A stretch of 64,000 nt of DNA from Globodera rostochiensis (lineage: Eukaryota; Nematoda; Chromadorea; Rhabditida; Heteroderidae): NCBI GenBank assembly GCA_018350325.1, contig JAEVLN010000050.1, positions 1 to 64,000 of the forward strand. Direction: 5' to 3'. Positions within the stretch are counted from its first letter, which is position 1, and every line of letters begins with the position of its first letter. The position numbers were made by a program, and so were the translations under genes. This document shows, in pieces, positions 10,022 to 19,839 of the stretch. The notes beneath the pieces are model-generated. The model did not search any database. It was not told the origin of the DNA and worked only from the letters and a program-made list of their open reading frames with translations.

Positions 10022-11422
10022 TAGGGTTGTTCATGGTCGGTTTTAAACCAGTACCCCCGGTTTTCGGTTAGGCCGGTTTTGCGACCCCCGGTTTTCGGTT
10101 TCGGTTTTTGGCCGACACCCGGTTAACCGAAAACCGAAACCGGTTTTTGGCAATTTTCAAATTCGTAAATTTTGGACCAATTTTTTTTAACAAATTTCGT
10201 TAAATTCTAAAATTTTTTCCGGCGTGGACCTCTTCCCGTATTTTAAAATTTTGCTTAAAAATAATCTCTCAGCAAATAAAGGGGAAATGCACCCCTAAAA
10301 ATTGATTTTTCCATACCCCCTCCCCCAAAGCAAAACCCTAAATACGTGCCGGCCTCTTAAAATTAACGATGTAAAAATAAATTTATCAAAATTTTGGAAA
10401 GGAGCACTCTTCTGTTTAGCAAACATAATATTTTTAGACCAACTTTCGTATGAAATTCCTTCAAAAAATTCAAAATTTTCTCGGCGGCGCCTCCGGCCGC
10501 CGATGTTCCCCCTCATAAAGCGGTGGTCTTTCATACTTTTTGACAAAAATTTCAATTTTATTTACAACATTCACTCAATTGAAACAATGTCTAGTGGTTT
10601 GCTCTTCGACTTGTCATGTTGTCCGTCGGCACGAACCCTCTTGACTGCATTTACTTATTTATTGTTTTGCCTCAATTCACAAAAACGCTTCCCGCATTAA
10701 TAAAATTTTAATAAATTTCCAAAAATATTTTTTATTAAAATGAATACAAAAAAAGATTTTAAAAAAATTCAAATTTTCCTGAATTTTTGCTTCAATCTTT
10801 AAATAAATATTGTCATGTCAATTTTGTAAATTCTCCCGGCGGCGCCTGTCGGCAGTGCCGGACCCTTACCACTCCTAAAAGCTTCAAAAAAGTGCCAAAT
10901 TTTTACATTTTTGGTTTCAAATCTCTTAACAAATTGAGTCAAAAGTTCAAAATTTTTTCGGCGGCGCCTATCGGCACCGCCGACTCCCCTCCCCCCTTGA
11001 AATTTCTTAACAAAAATCCCAAAATTTTTTGCGACGAGGCCTGCCGGCACCGTCGGACCCTTCTTCCCAGAAAAATTAATGGTTTCTTGAAAGAAGGGCG
11101 CTTACCGTACCCGCAATCTTAATCTAATGCTGACAATGATGTCGAAAGTGAATAGCAATACAGATGTACTGAGAGGAAAAAATTCGTAATTTTTGCTTTA
11201 AAAAATTGGAAAAAATTTTCACAGCGGATATTGTGGATATCCGCGGAGCGGATACGGATATGAATTTCGATGAGACGGATACAAACGGACACGGATTTAA
11301 AAATTTGTATCCATGCTCATGCCTGCTCACAACAACAAACTCCCCTAAAATCCCATCATTAGGGGTGTTTTCAAACGCCGGTTTTCGGTTTCGGTTCGGT
11401 TAACCGACCGTGAGCAACCCTA
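10022..11422. mobile_element. Non-autonomous hAT-like element, 1.4 kb, in an intron
   Basis: The ends are inverted: TAGGGTTGTTCATGGTCGGT at the left, and the right end reads TAGGGTTGCTCACGGTCGGT on the other strand. They are flanked by an exact 8-bp direct repeat TTAAAAAT (10014-10021 and 11423-11430). An 8-bp target duplication with ends starting TAGGG fits the hAT superfamily. I find no transposase; the inside is AT-rich with CGGCGGCGCC motifs and poly-A/T. It sits in the intron between exons 11644-11708 and 9804-9921. Confidence 0.85.
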
Positions 11423-11643
11423 TTAAAAATGAATGATTGATTTGACCCATCGGCTAATTTTTTTTATGGTTTTGCGCCGCATGCCCGCAGCTAAACACAC
11501 ACAAAAAGTGCCAAAACTTGCATTCAAATGTTTGGCAGATTTATATGGGGCGGAGGGCAGGCATATTTTTGTATTGAAACAAAATTTTTATTTTGCAGGA
11601 AGGCATTGATTTAAATATTTTAATTTGCAAATCATCTACCAAC

Positions 11644-11708
11644 CAGCCTCCCACAGATCGGCCAGAGACTTTAGCAGCGTTGAGGTTGCAGCAATTGTGG
11701 TGAGTTCA
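11644..11708 (-). CDS. Helical exon, most upstream one linked by phase to the RhoGAP gene
   Basis: Acceptor tttttcag before 11708; donor GAGGCTG/gttgg at 11644. It reads ELTTIAATSTLLKSLADLWE plus Ala and leaves phase 1, matching exon 9804-9921. The peptide is amphipathic and helical, as in a BAR-type coiled coil, but too short to assign. The gene must continue further upstream on the minus strand. Confidence 0.6.
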
Positions 11709-11724
11709 CTGAAAAACAAAAATT

Positions 11725-13390
11725 CAATGGCCATGGGGGGCGCCTGCGCGTCAGGGGGGGGTCAACTTAGCGCCGTCCATCTTGGTACCAAAAATTGGCT
11801 AATAAATTAAAGAATCTTGGTGCCATTCGAAAGCAAAATGTCTGTAGATGCTACAATAGAAAAGAGCTAAACGATCAACTTAATCTAACGGAGTTGTGGC
11901 TTAGCGCGTCAAGTTGGCACAAAAATATGATTTTTACAATAAGGTATAACTTTTTTGGGAAAAGAAGAATCGGTTAGCTTTCGCTTGATCAAAGATTGAA
12001 CAAACTGAGAGCTTCTGGATGATTTTGTTCGATTTGCTTTCCTAATCACTAAGTTAGGACTGATCACGCCAAGATGGACGGGTGCGGATGGAGACGGAAC
12101 CGAGCCGAGTTTGTCAGTCTCGGCGTCAACCAAACCAGGTACTGAATTGGCTCGACCCGGCTTGGCTCAGTTCAGGTTGGAACCGCCAAAACCTTACATT
12201 GACCAACAATGTAATGGGACAACTCACCATTGACGTATGAGATCGCTGAGCTCATTCACCGTGTGGTGCTGAATAGAAAAGAACGCTGATTGGTTAATTG
12301 AGTACTGATTGTTTACTCTGTTTTAATCATAATTAATTTAATTAAAATGTTAAATTTTGAAATGTTCTTTTAAAAATGCAATAAAATCGGCAAAATTTAC
12401 GGCACTTGTACATAGAGTAAAGGCTTAAAATATTTGTAGCAATTCATTCTCTTCCAAGTTTTTAGCATAACAAAAATTCGTGCCATGATGAATTTAAATG
12501 AATCGTGTCAATACAAAATGCCAACCAGGCAGTTGGATTTTGCCCGTTTATGGTTGGCATTTTGACCTGGCGTCGAATTTGGAAATAAAAAAAGTGCCAA
12601 TGCCGTGGACGGCACACAGCCACCACCGGTGTGGATGTCGCCAATTCGCGCAAAAATTAAATGAAATGCCGGGCGGCGGCGAGTGGGGGCCCTTTAAGCA
12701 AACAAAAAGCGGGGCGGGGCACGGCGCGGCGGGTACCGTAACAAATAAAATAAAATAAAATTTGAGAGGGGCAAAACAAAAAAGCAATTTTCAACAGTTT
12801 GTGCCCTGAGGGCCGAGTGCCGTCGGCTGTTTGCCTGCTTGGTTGGTTGATGTGCCAAAATATAATGAATTTGAGAGGCGGGGGGGGGGGGAGACGATGA
12901 AAAGAGCGCCTCGGGGGCCGGCACATTTCCGGAAGCGCCCGAGGGGGGCGCCCAAACACTTTGTGCCCTCCTCGTCTCTGCTGCTCAAACACTCAAAGCG
13001 CAGTTAGTGGCGCTTGGTTGGCTGATGATGGCATCGCATTTTGGGCATAAACACATTGAGAGCAGAGAAAAAGCGCATTGAAAAGCATTGAAAGAAATTC
13101 CTCGAATTTTTAAATATTTTTTGAAGTTTGGGAAATGTTTTGCAAATTTGAAGAGCCATTATTGTTAAATTTTATAATTTGTTTTTGTTAAAAATTAAAA
13201 GTAGAGATCGGACTGACCGAAATTCTCGATCGAACTCGGTAATTTTATTGAATATTAATAAAATTATTTTGAACAATTTCAAGCGACCATAAATATAAGT
13301 TTAAAAATTATTTTAATTCTTTTTTTAGTATTTTCAAATATTTTTGAGTGTGAATAAAACGGGTGGGGGCGAATTGACGGAATGGAAATG
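11725..13390. other. Gene-poor stretch
   Basis: I see no exon that I can support. There are open frames on both strands around 12500-12990, caused by Pro/Gly-rich GC patches next to a G run at 12880-12890. They lack consistent splice signals or recognisable peptides. Part of this may be intron of the minus-strand gene. Confidence 0.4.
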
Positions 13391-13395
13391 GACTG

Positions 13396-13996
13396 AGTTG
13401 GGGCCAAATCTTCGAGCAAAATTCTCAAATGGCCATAAACACACATTTAGGGGGGGGGGGGGGGGGGGGGGTCAGCCCCTGAGGGGATTAAGCGCATCTT
13501 TGAATCGCCGACGATTGAGGCGCCGTTTGAACTCTTTGATTGGTCCCAAATATTCAATTTCAAACTCATCATCAAAATCTCTTCTTCATTCCAAGTGATC
13601 GGATTGGTTCAGCTTAAACGGGAGTCCCCCACTAAATTAAGCATTTTGAAACTCATTCAATTTTTTGAAATTAATTTAAGTACAAAACTTTAATTACTAA
13701 TGCAATTTTTGGCATATTTTGGCTTTCATTAAAAGTGCATAAATTGTGTGCCTTCCCTCCCCACAAATAATGTTTTTTGCTCCATTCATTTGACTGCGAA
13801 ACATTTAATATAAAATTGTTGTCTTTTTCGTGGCGATTGTTTCTCATTTTTGCCCTCCAAAATTCTTTGCACATCACACACATAACGCGGAATTTGGTCT
13901 TGAGAAGTTAAGGAGTGAGTGAGTGAGTGAAGTGATTCAGATTTATTTATGATCAATTTTAACCATTCCTCCGATTGCATTTGCCACCGCCTCCCA
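13396..13996. repeat. Left arm of an inverted duplication (13.4-15.2 kb)
   Basis: The roughly 600 bp are the reverse complement of 14643-15232, with differences mainly in G/C run length (about 21 G at 13450 against about 11 C at 15168). A third, partial copy lies at 31560-31800. The arm includes a conserved minus-strand peptide (EFEIEYLGPIKEFKRRLNRR), acidic then basic, of unknown origin, and a stretch open across MCVMCKEFWRAKMRNN. Confidence 0.9.
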
Positions 13997-14151
13997 GTTA
14001 TCCAAAGTTATGTAACCGTACCTAAAAAAAAGTTGAATGCGTTAAATACCGAGAATATTTTTAACAATGGGGGGGGGGGGAAAGAAATGTGAGGGAACGA
14101 TGTGTTGAAAGGGGTCGACTTTTATAGGAAACTAATCGGAGCGTTAAAAAT

Positions 14152-14252
14152 TAGAGTAGGACGGGACCGGGATTTTGTGGGAAAACGGGACCGGGATTGA
14201 GAAAATTCAGTCCCAAAATTGGAGACTTCAATACCAGTCTCGTCCTGCTCTA
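14152..14252. mobile_element. 101-bp hAT-like MITE
   Basis: Starts TAGAGTAGGACGGGAC and ends GTCTCGTCCTGCTCTA, which are imperfect inverted repeats. The flanks GTTAAAAAT and GTTAAAAT look like an 8-bp target duplication that differs by one A. It lies in the spacer of the 13.4-15.2 kb palindrome and shares the ACCGGGATT motif with the element at 9.4 kb. Confidence 0.6.
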
Positions 14253-14642
14253 GTTAAAATTTTAAAAAAAATTATAGCAATTTTAACAATCTTTGTTCAA
14301 TCAATCGTTAATGGACACCATAATCAGCAGAAGGTGGGGTTGTCAGTAACCAAAAAAATTGCCAGCAACCATTTTGGCACTTTTCGACAAAAAATTCTTT
14401 AAGACAAAAAATTTGTCGTTTTAAAATTTAGCCTTTTAAACAATTTTCATTTTCCTGGCTCCAAAAGTGCCTTTTTTTAAGCGGCGTTTTGCAAATTTCA
14501 AATTTCCCCTTTTTTTTGTCGGCAACAGTTTTTGTGTAATTAATAAAAATAAAATACATTCTTTTTGTAGGCAAATTATAAAAGTCGTAGCGGGGGGAAT
14601 AATTTTGTGAGTTTGGAGGCAGAAATTTCGCCGGGGGGGGGG

Positions 14643-15232
14643 GGAGGCGGTGGCAAATGCAATCGGAGGAATGGTTAAAATTGATCATAAATAAATCTGA
14701 ATCACTTCACTCACTCACTCACTCCTTAACTTCTCAAGACCAAATTCCGCGTTATGTGTGTGATGTGCAAAGAATTTTGGAGGGCAAAAATGAGAAACAA
14801 TCGCCACGAAAAAGACAACAATTTTATATTAAATGTTTCGCAGTCAAATGAATGGAGCAAAAAACATTATTTGTGGGGAGGGAAGGCACACAATTTATGC
14901 ACTTTTAATGAAAGCCAAAATATGCCAAAAATTGCATTAGTAATTAAAGTTTTGTACTTAAATTAATTTCAAAAAATTGAATGAGTTTCAAAATGCTTAA
15001 TTTAGTGGGGGACTCCCGTTTAAGCTGAACCAATCCGATCACTTGGAATGAAGAAGAGATTTTGATGATGAGTTTGAAATTGAATATTTGGGACCAATCA
15101 AAGAGTTCAAACGGCGCCTCAATCGTCGGCGATTCAAAGATGCGCTTAATCCCCTCAGGGGCTGACCCCCCCCCCCCCTAAATGTGTGTTTATGGCCATT
15201 TGAGAATTTTGCTCGAAGATTTGGCCCCAACT
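14643..15232. repeat. Right arm of an inverted duplication (13.4-15.2 kb)
   Basis: Reverse complement of 13396-13996. The inner junction is at AGGCGGTGGCAAATGC and the outer one at GGCCCCAACT. The spacer between the arms is about 650 bp. Confidence 0.9.
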
Positions 15233-15286
15233 TCTCGGGTTGGAAACTGCTTATTCTCACATCAGCAGCAGCCAATTGGTCACTCG

Positions 15287-15439
15287 ATGAGAGTGCTTTT
15301 ACAGCAGCAGCAGCAACTGTCTTCTCTCGCTGTGTTAGCATTGCTTGCGGTTTTGATTTCTGCTGTTGTGGACACTTGGCCAAAACAACCAACTGACGGA
15401 CGACGACGGCCCCGCGAAAAAGCTTATTTTGCAGTGTGA
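15287..15439 (+). CDS. Putative small secreted peptide precursor, 50 aa
   Basis: The ORF begins MRVLLQQQQQ, has a strongly hydrophobic core (LAVLALLAVLISAVV) that looks like a signal peptide, and ends in a short hydrophilic part (WPKQPTDGRRRPREKAYFAV). The GRRR and PREK sites resemble basic cleavage sites of secreted peptides. An AATAAA signal follows at about 15476, 35 bp after the stop. I chose the ATG at 15287 because it places the hydrophobic core near the N terminus; the frame is open upstream. It lies just outside the inverted duplication, so it is single copy here. I recognise no peptide family, and a splice form is possible. Confidence 0.45.
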   Translation: MRVLLQQQQQLSSLAVLALLAVLISAVVDTWPKQPTDGRRRPREKAYFAV

Positions 15440-15499
15440 AAGCAGCAGCCCAGCGATTTGCCAACTTGCGAATATAATAAAGCGGGAGCTTTTCAAAAA

Positions 15500-16030
15500 A
15501 AAAAGCATTCTAAATTGTTAAGAAAATGTTTTTTTTCCAAATGCCACTTCTCTTTAGCGGCAACACTTTCTTTGACATTTTTGTAAATAAATGGTTTTTG
15601 TATAAAGAAGCTAAAGGAGTGCCGTGCTTTTTGCCAAATTGTGTTTGCGTTATTTGGTACATTTAAGATTGCGGGCCCTGGAGATAAAGCCTAGAAATTG
15701 TTAGAATAATGAAATGGGGAGAGATGGGGGGGGGGGGGATGGCACAATAACTTTTGATCAAGAAAATTCAATTTTTATTGGGGATGGGGCAATGGACGAA
15801 CAGCATTCGATCGGCCCCTGATCACTTTATGTACAAGCATATTTACAAGTGTTAGAGAGAAATAAAGCTAGCTCAACAGGGGCGCCTAAAATATGAAAAC
15901 ACAGAGTAAAAACAAAAATAATTAATTAATTATCCCCTATCATCATTGGGCTCGCTTTTTACATCGCCAACCCGTCATCATATTCGTCCATTCATTCATC
16001 GCTCTCATTCAGTCGATCTCAGCCATGTAC
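15500..16030. other. No gene seen
   Basis: AT-rich sequence with a G run at about 15726-15739. Nothing supportable is seen beyond short ORFs. Confidence 0.5.
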
Positions 16031-16071
16031 ACGATCCACCGCACCGGTAATTTACAATTCGATTTTTCTCA

Positions 16072-16293
16072 ATGCCACCACTTTTGTCAGCTTTATCGTT
16101 GTTGCGAATTTGCATTCTGTTGCTCCTAATTATTTGTGCCATAAGTAAGGGTTGTGCAAGAGACCGGGATGGGATGAACACGTTATCACCCAAAATCACG
16201 GAATACAGAATCACCCAAAATCATCACCCAAAATTACGGAATTCACCCAAAATCAAGGATGAGCAAGTACTGTTAAATTTTGGACATTTTTAA
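16072..16293 (+). CDS. Short ORF with N-terminal hydrophobic segment
   Basis: The 73-codon ORF starts MPPLLSALSLLRICILLLLI and then turns hydrophilic. The N terminus resembles a signal peptide. The tail after about residue 30 is made of ITxNHHPKL-type repeats (from a TCACCCAAAATCA repeat) and does not look like evolved protein, so the coding part may end in a splice or may be spurious. No promoter or poly-A signal is clear. Confidence 0.2.
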   Translation: MPPLLSALSLLRICILLLLIICAISKGCARDRDGMNTLSPKITEYRITQNHHPKLRNSPKIKDEQVLLNFGHF

Positions 16294-16352
16294 GTGAAAA
16301 TTCGGTAAATATGGATCATACGGTCTAGACTCAAAAGCGAACGAAATATATA

Positions 16353-17094
16353 CAGTCATGGTCATATGTGTTTATACTGTTTTGATATAAAATCGCATAA
16401 ATTGCTTGATTGCATTCGGGTTTAAAAACTTGCTTAACTAATTTTGTAGCGTTTTATATGGGCTTTCAGATGATGTCAGACATTCCTTGTTTGGGTTTTA
16501 AGTGTGAAATCGCGATTTATACATCCAAAAATTATTGTACTACAGTACCTCCTACGAACTGTCACCCACACTAAGGTTGTGAAAGCACCCTTAGCTCATC
16601 GGAGAAACGAGTTAGAGCTTAGCGGTTTTTTGAGGTTTGTAGAGAATTTTTTGGGCTACTTATCTCTTATAAAGATTTTTTTGCAGAAAATTTTCTAAAC
16701 CCTCAGGGATTTTTTTTCAAAAATTACCCCCATTTTCAGTGTATTTTGGGGGTTCCGGCTCTCCATGAAAAAGGTGTCTGATCAACTTGGTTCAAACTCC
16801 CTTTTTTGATCAGCAGCAAAAGTTATATTAGCATGAATTTCTTCAGATTTTATAATAAATTGTTTTTTTGCTGAGTCTAAACATATGACCACCTAAAAAT
16901 AGGCTTGATAGCGTCTTTGTTGGTGTAACTCTACCCTCAGGATTTATTACAAGGAATGTCTAACATCATCTGAAAGCCCATATAAAACGCTACAAAATTA
17001 GTTAAGCAAGTTTTTAAATCCGAATGCACTCAAGCAATTTATGCGATTTTATATCAAAACTGTGAAGGTGAGTCTAAACATATGACCATGACTG
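16353..17094. mobile_element. Tc1/mariner-like MITE with long inverted repeats
   Basis: The element runs between TA dinucleotides (16351-16352 and 17095-17096) with ends CAGTCATGGTCATATG and CATATGACCATGACTG. Inside, about 120 bp near each end are also inverted copies (GTAGCGTTTTATATGGGC on the left, and its complement at about 16975). TA target duplication and CAGT-type ends fit Tc1/mariner. No transposase is seen. Related sequence lies at 31378-31510, 34495-34612 and 47118-47760. Confidence 0.85.
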
Positions 17095-17230
17095 TATCAA
17101 TCGACTCCATTCTAAGCCTGACGTACGATTTTAGCGAGCACATTCAGAAGAAAGTGATAAAGGAGAAGGGCGCCGATTCCACGAGTGCGTACAGTTTCGT
17201 GTGCGACGTCAACGAATGCCACTTTTGCAC
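17095..17230 (+). CDS. Exon-like fragment abutting the MITE
   Basis: Directly after the right end of the MITE the plus strand reads SIDSILSLTYDFSEHIQKKV, then IKEKGADSTSAYSFVCD and NECHFCTNK. This is protein-like with normal codon use and unlike the surrounding noise. Left of the MITE the frame meets a stop within about 10 codons, so the insertion may have cut an exon or fallen at its edge. The family is not recognised. A further protein-like patch (MGESIPHLCTKYNLH) follows at about 17390. It may be a decaying gene. Confidence 0.35.
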
Positions 17231-17599
17231 CAACAAGTTGTTGTCTCTAGCAATTTTTTCTAGGCAACGAAGTCTTTAAAATTCGTTTTCATATATTTGA
17301 CTTTGCCCGTCGGCACGCTGACAGTCATCCAAAATTAGAGCGTAACAAGGTATTCGGGTTAGGGGTCCGATTCGAAAAATCATATTTCAAAATGGGCGAG
17401 TCCATCCCCCATCTGTGTACCAAATACAATTTGCACTGAGTTGAGCTGGTGTTGGACAATCGTGAGAATTCGGAGCCGCTCTTTCTCGCCACGCTCATCA
17501 GTGCTACGACCGTACGACCGATGTGGAGAACGACGAGTGAGTTTAATTCAAACGATGGCTTTTCAATGTTTTTTGAATCGTTAGACCCCCTCATTTAAT

Positions 17600-17970
17600 A
17601 GGAACTAAATGAAATTTTGGAATTGTTCGGGTACTAGTGGACTTAGGGAATTGGTGAGTACTTTTTTGTATGGGTTGCAGACAAAGGCAGAGATAGCAAC
17701 AAACGTGTGGAAATAGTGAAAAAGGAATGGAGAGGAAAAGAGAAGAGAGAACGACAGGTGAGAGAGGCAGAGAAATGTGCAAGAGAGAGAGAGTTGACAG
17801 ACAGCACTCTCCTCTCTCTCTCTCTTCTCTTTTCCTCTGCATTCCCTTCCCTATTTCCACACGTTTTGTTCTATTTCTGCCTTTGTCTGCAACCCATACA
17901 AAAAAGTACTCACCAATTCCCTAAATCCACTAGTACCCGAACATGCCCCAAATTTCATTTAGTTCTGACT
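17600..17970. repeat. Foldback repeat, 370 bp
   Basis: Near-perfect palindrome centred near 17785: the left half (AACTAAATGAAATTTTGG, then GGGTACTAGTGGA) is mirrored at the right by CCACTAGTACCCGA and AAATTTCATTTAGTT. The arms are about 170 bp with a short purine/pyrimidine-rich centre (AGAGAGAGAG). It is probably a foldback MITE. Confidence 0.85.
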
Positions 17971-17999
17971 AAATGAGAGGATAGATGATGCACGACTAT

Positions 18000-18720
18000 A
18001 ATTTTTGGAAACCGGTCGGGTACCCCCGACCGGGCAAAAGAAGTTTGTGTCGAAGAAGTTTTGGGCATTGACGCCAGAATTTTTTTTCCTCAGAATTTCT
18101 CAAATTTTGTTTTTTATTTTCCAATACATAAATATTTATAGCCAAAAAAAAAAAGTATTGCCCGGTCTATTCTTTACCGAATATTGGTGAACCAATTCAG
18201 CCATTTTTTGGGTTTTCGAGGCCAAAATTAATTTTAGGGAAATTTTTTAATTTTCCAAAATTGTTCGAATTCGGGTCCGGGATTCGAAATTGGTCAAAAT
18301 GGAGAGTCAGATTCGGACTCTACACCCTTGAATACCATTTTTTGCCCCAATGTCAACAGCCTTGGGCGACGATATGTCCGGGTCGGAACGAACCCGCTAG
18401 CAAAACGCTTGAGGCTTGAAAGTAACAACAAAAAAGAAAAACAAGAGCCCGAAGAGATCATCGTGGGTGATCTTAAGCTATGAATCAGATCACTCAGAGA
18501 CCATAAATCAGACTGATCATCGTAGATAATCTTAAGATCAGATCTGATGAACCCAAACATCCGTGATGTCATGGTTCAAAAGTTGTGCTTGAGGGCAAAA
18601 TATGAAATGATCTTATCATTGGATTCATAAATGATTGATTAGGTAGGTATGTTTTACACATTTGCTAGCAGCAAAATATGATTCGCCTGAGGGCCCTATA
18701 CTTAATAAAAACCCATAAAT
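18000..18720. other. AT-rich stretch, no gene seen
   Basis: Contains an ACCGGTCGGGTACCCCCGACCGG-like short palindrome at about 18010, GATC-rich parts and poly-A/T. No supportable coding sequence is seen. Confidence 0.45.
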
Positions 18721-18785
18721 TATCGTCTTAATTAAAAAACAATTCTAAAAAGTCCGATTTTTCCGGCCATTTTATACCAAAATGG

Positions 18786-19042
18786 AAGTGAGTGTCCTGC
18801 TGTAGTAGCCCCTCCGGCGTCTGTTTATCATCAAAATAGCCCACCATTGTTGGGTGACGAGGACACGCCGGACGAGGAGGTTGAGGATGACGTCGTCTTG
18901 CCACCGGCCTCTGCAGTCCCGGTGCTGCTTGGCTATGGCCATGGCCATGGCCATTGCTTGCGGCTGTCGTTGGTGCTGTACTGGTTGCCGTCGGTGTTGC
19001 GGTTGCAGAGAGGGCGGCCTGCTGATGCCGGTTCTTTCTGAA
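18786..19042 (-). CDS. Low-complexity exon candidate
   Basis: The minus strand after an acceptor (gattcgttcag near 19043) is open and reads HQQAALSATATPTATSTAPT, then SNGHGHGHSQAAPG and further. It is rich in Thr, Ala, Ser and His, like other linkers of the minus-strand gene. Two other frames are also mostly open, so the frame is uncertain. No domain is seen. Confidence 0.3.
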
Positions 19043-19509
19043 CGAATCAAAACAATAGTTTAAAAATAATTTAATTACAAATGTTTTTAAATCAAATTGG
19101 CCAGTTGCCAAAATTTTTGTACAGAATTTAAACGCAATTCTGACGTCAAAAGACGCCCTTAAACACAGGACCGACCATCGCGATCATTTTCAGATTATCG
19201 GAATTATGCGATAATGGACGAGCTCAAAGCTTAAGCCCCCGATCGATCAACTTTTGAGCATCTTATCGTGCCATGCATGGAAAGAAACGGCGGCAAATTT
19301 TCAGCAAACAAAAAAAACCAGAAGATGATCAAAAATATTTCCCGATCAATGACTGATCAGTCAAGACAATTTTAAGACACTAGCTAACGGATTAGAATCA
19401 CTAAAACAGCAACGCCAGAATGACTAACTGATCAGTCAAACCCCATTTTGAGAAAGTGTCGAAGGAATTGATCAAGTTATATTAAAAGCTGCTGATCAGA
19501 TCCAGCTTC

Positions 19510-19710
19510 TTTGCCCGTACCAGCAGTTGCTGCTGATCAGCAGTGCTGACCAAACTGCTCTGACGACTCGATGTTGTGGAGCAAATTGACGCTGTAGCAG
19601 CAGCAGCTGGTGCTGCTGCTGCTGCTTGAAAACTGCTGAGCAGAATCAGGTCGAACCGGGACAGCGGCGCCTTGGACGGGTCGACGACGAGATGCTGACT
19701 TTGTTAGGGC
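19510..19710 (-). CDS. Ala/Ser/Gln-rich exon candidate
   Basis: The minus strand reads QHLVVDPSKAPLSRFDLILL, then an Ala run, then a TSSRQSSLVSTADQQQLLVR-type end. An acceptor (aacaaag) lies near 19712. It could be a further upstream exon of the minus-strand RhoGAP gene or belong to another gene. No family is recognised. Confidence 0.35.
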
Positions 19711-19839
19711 GTGGACGACAAATCGGACACGGAGGAGGACGACGACACGTTGACCGCCTTGAAAAGCTGGCAACGGCAACATGGCGTCGGAAATTGGCAA
19801 TTATTGTTGTTGTTGTTCATTTCGATGTCTTCGAATAGA

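Noticed and set aside
9969..11460. Repeated TTGACCCATCGGCYAATTT motif on both sides of the hAT-like element (about 9973 and 11440) as a longer target duplication
   Set aside because: The exact 8-bp TTAAAAAT repeats define the element; the outer motif is about 50 bp away on the left and may be an older duplication or chance.
12500..12990. Overlapping ORFs near a G run
   Set aside because: Pro/Ser-rich in one strand and Gly-rich in the other, no recognisable protein, no agreeing splice phases.
13201..13260. Start of another hAT-like element (TAGAGATCGGACTGACC)
   Set aside because: No matching inverted end or target duplication found downstream.
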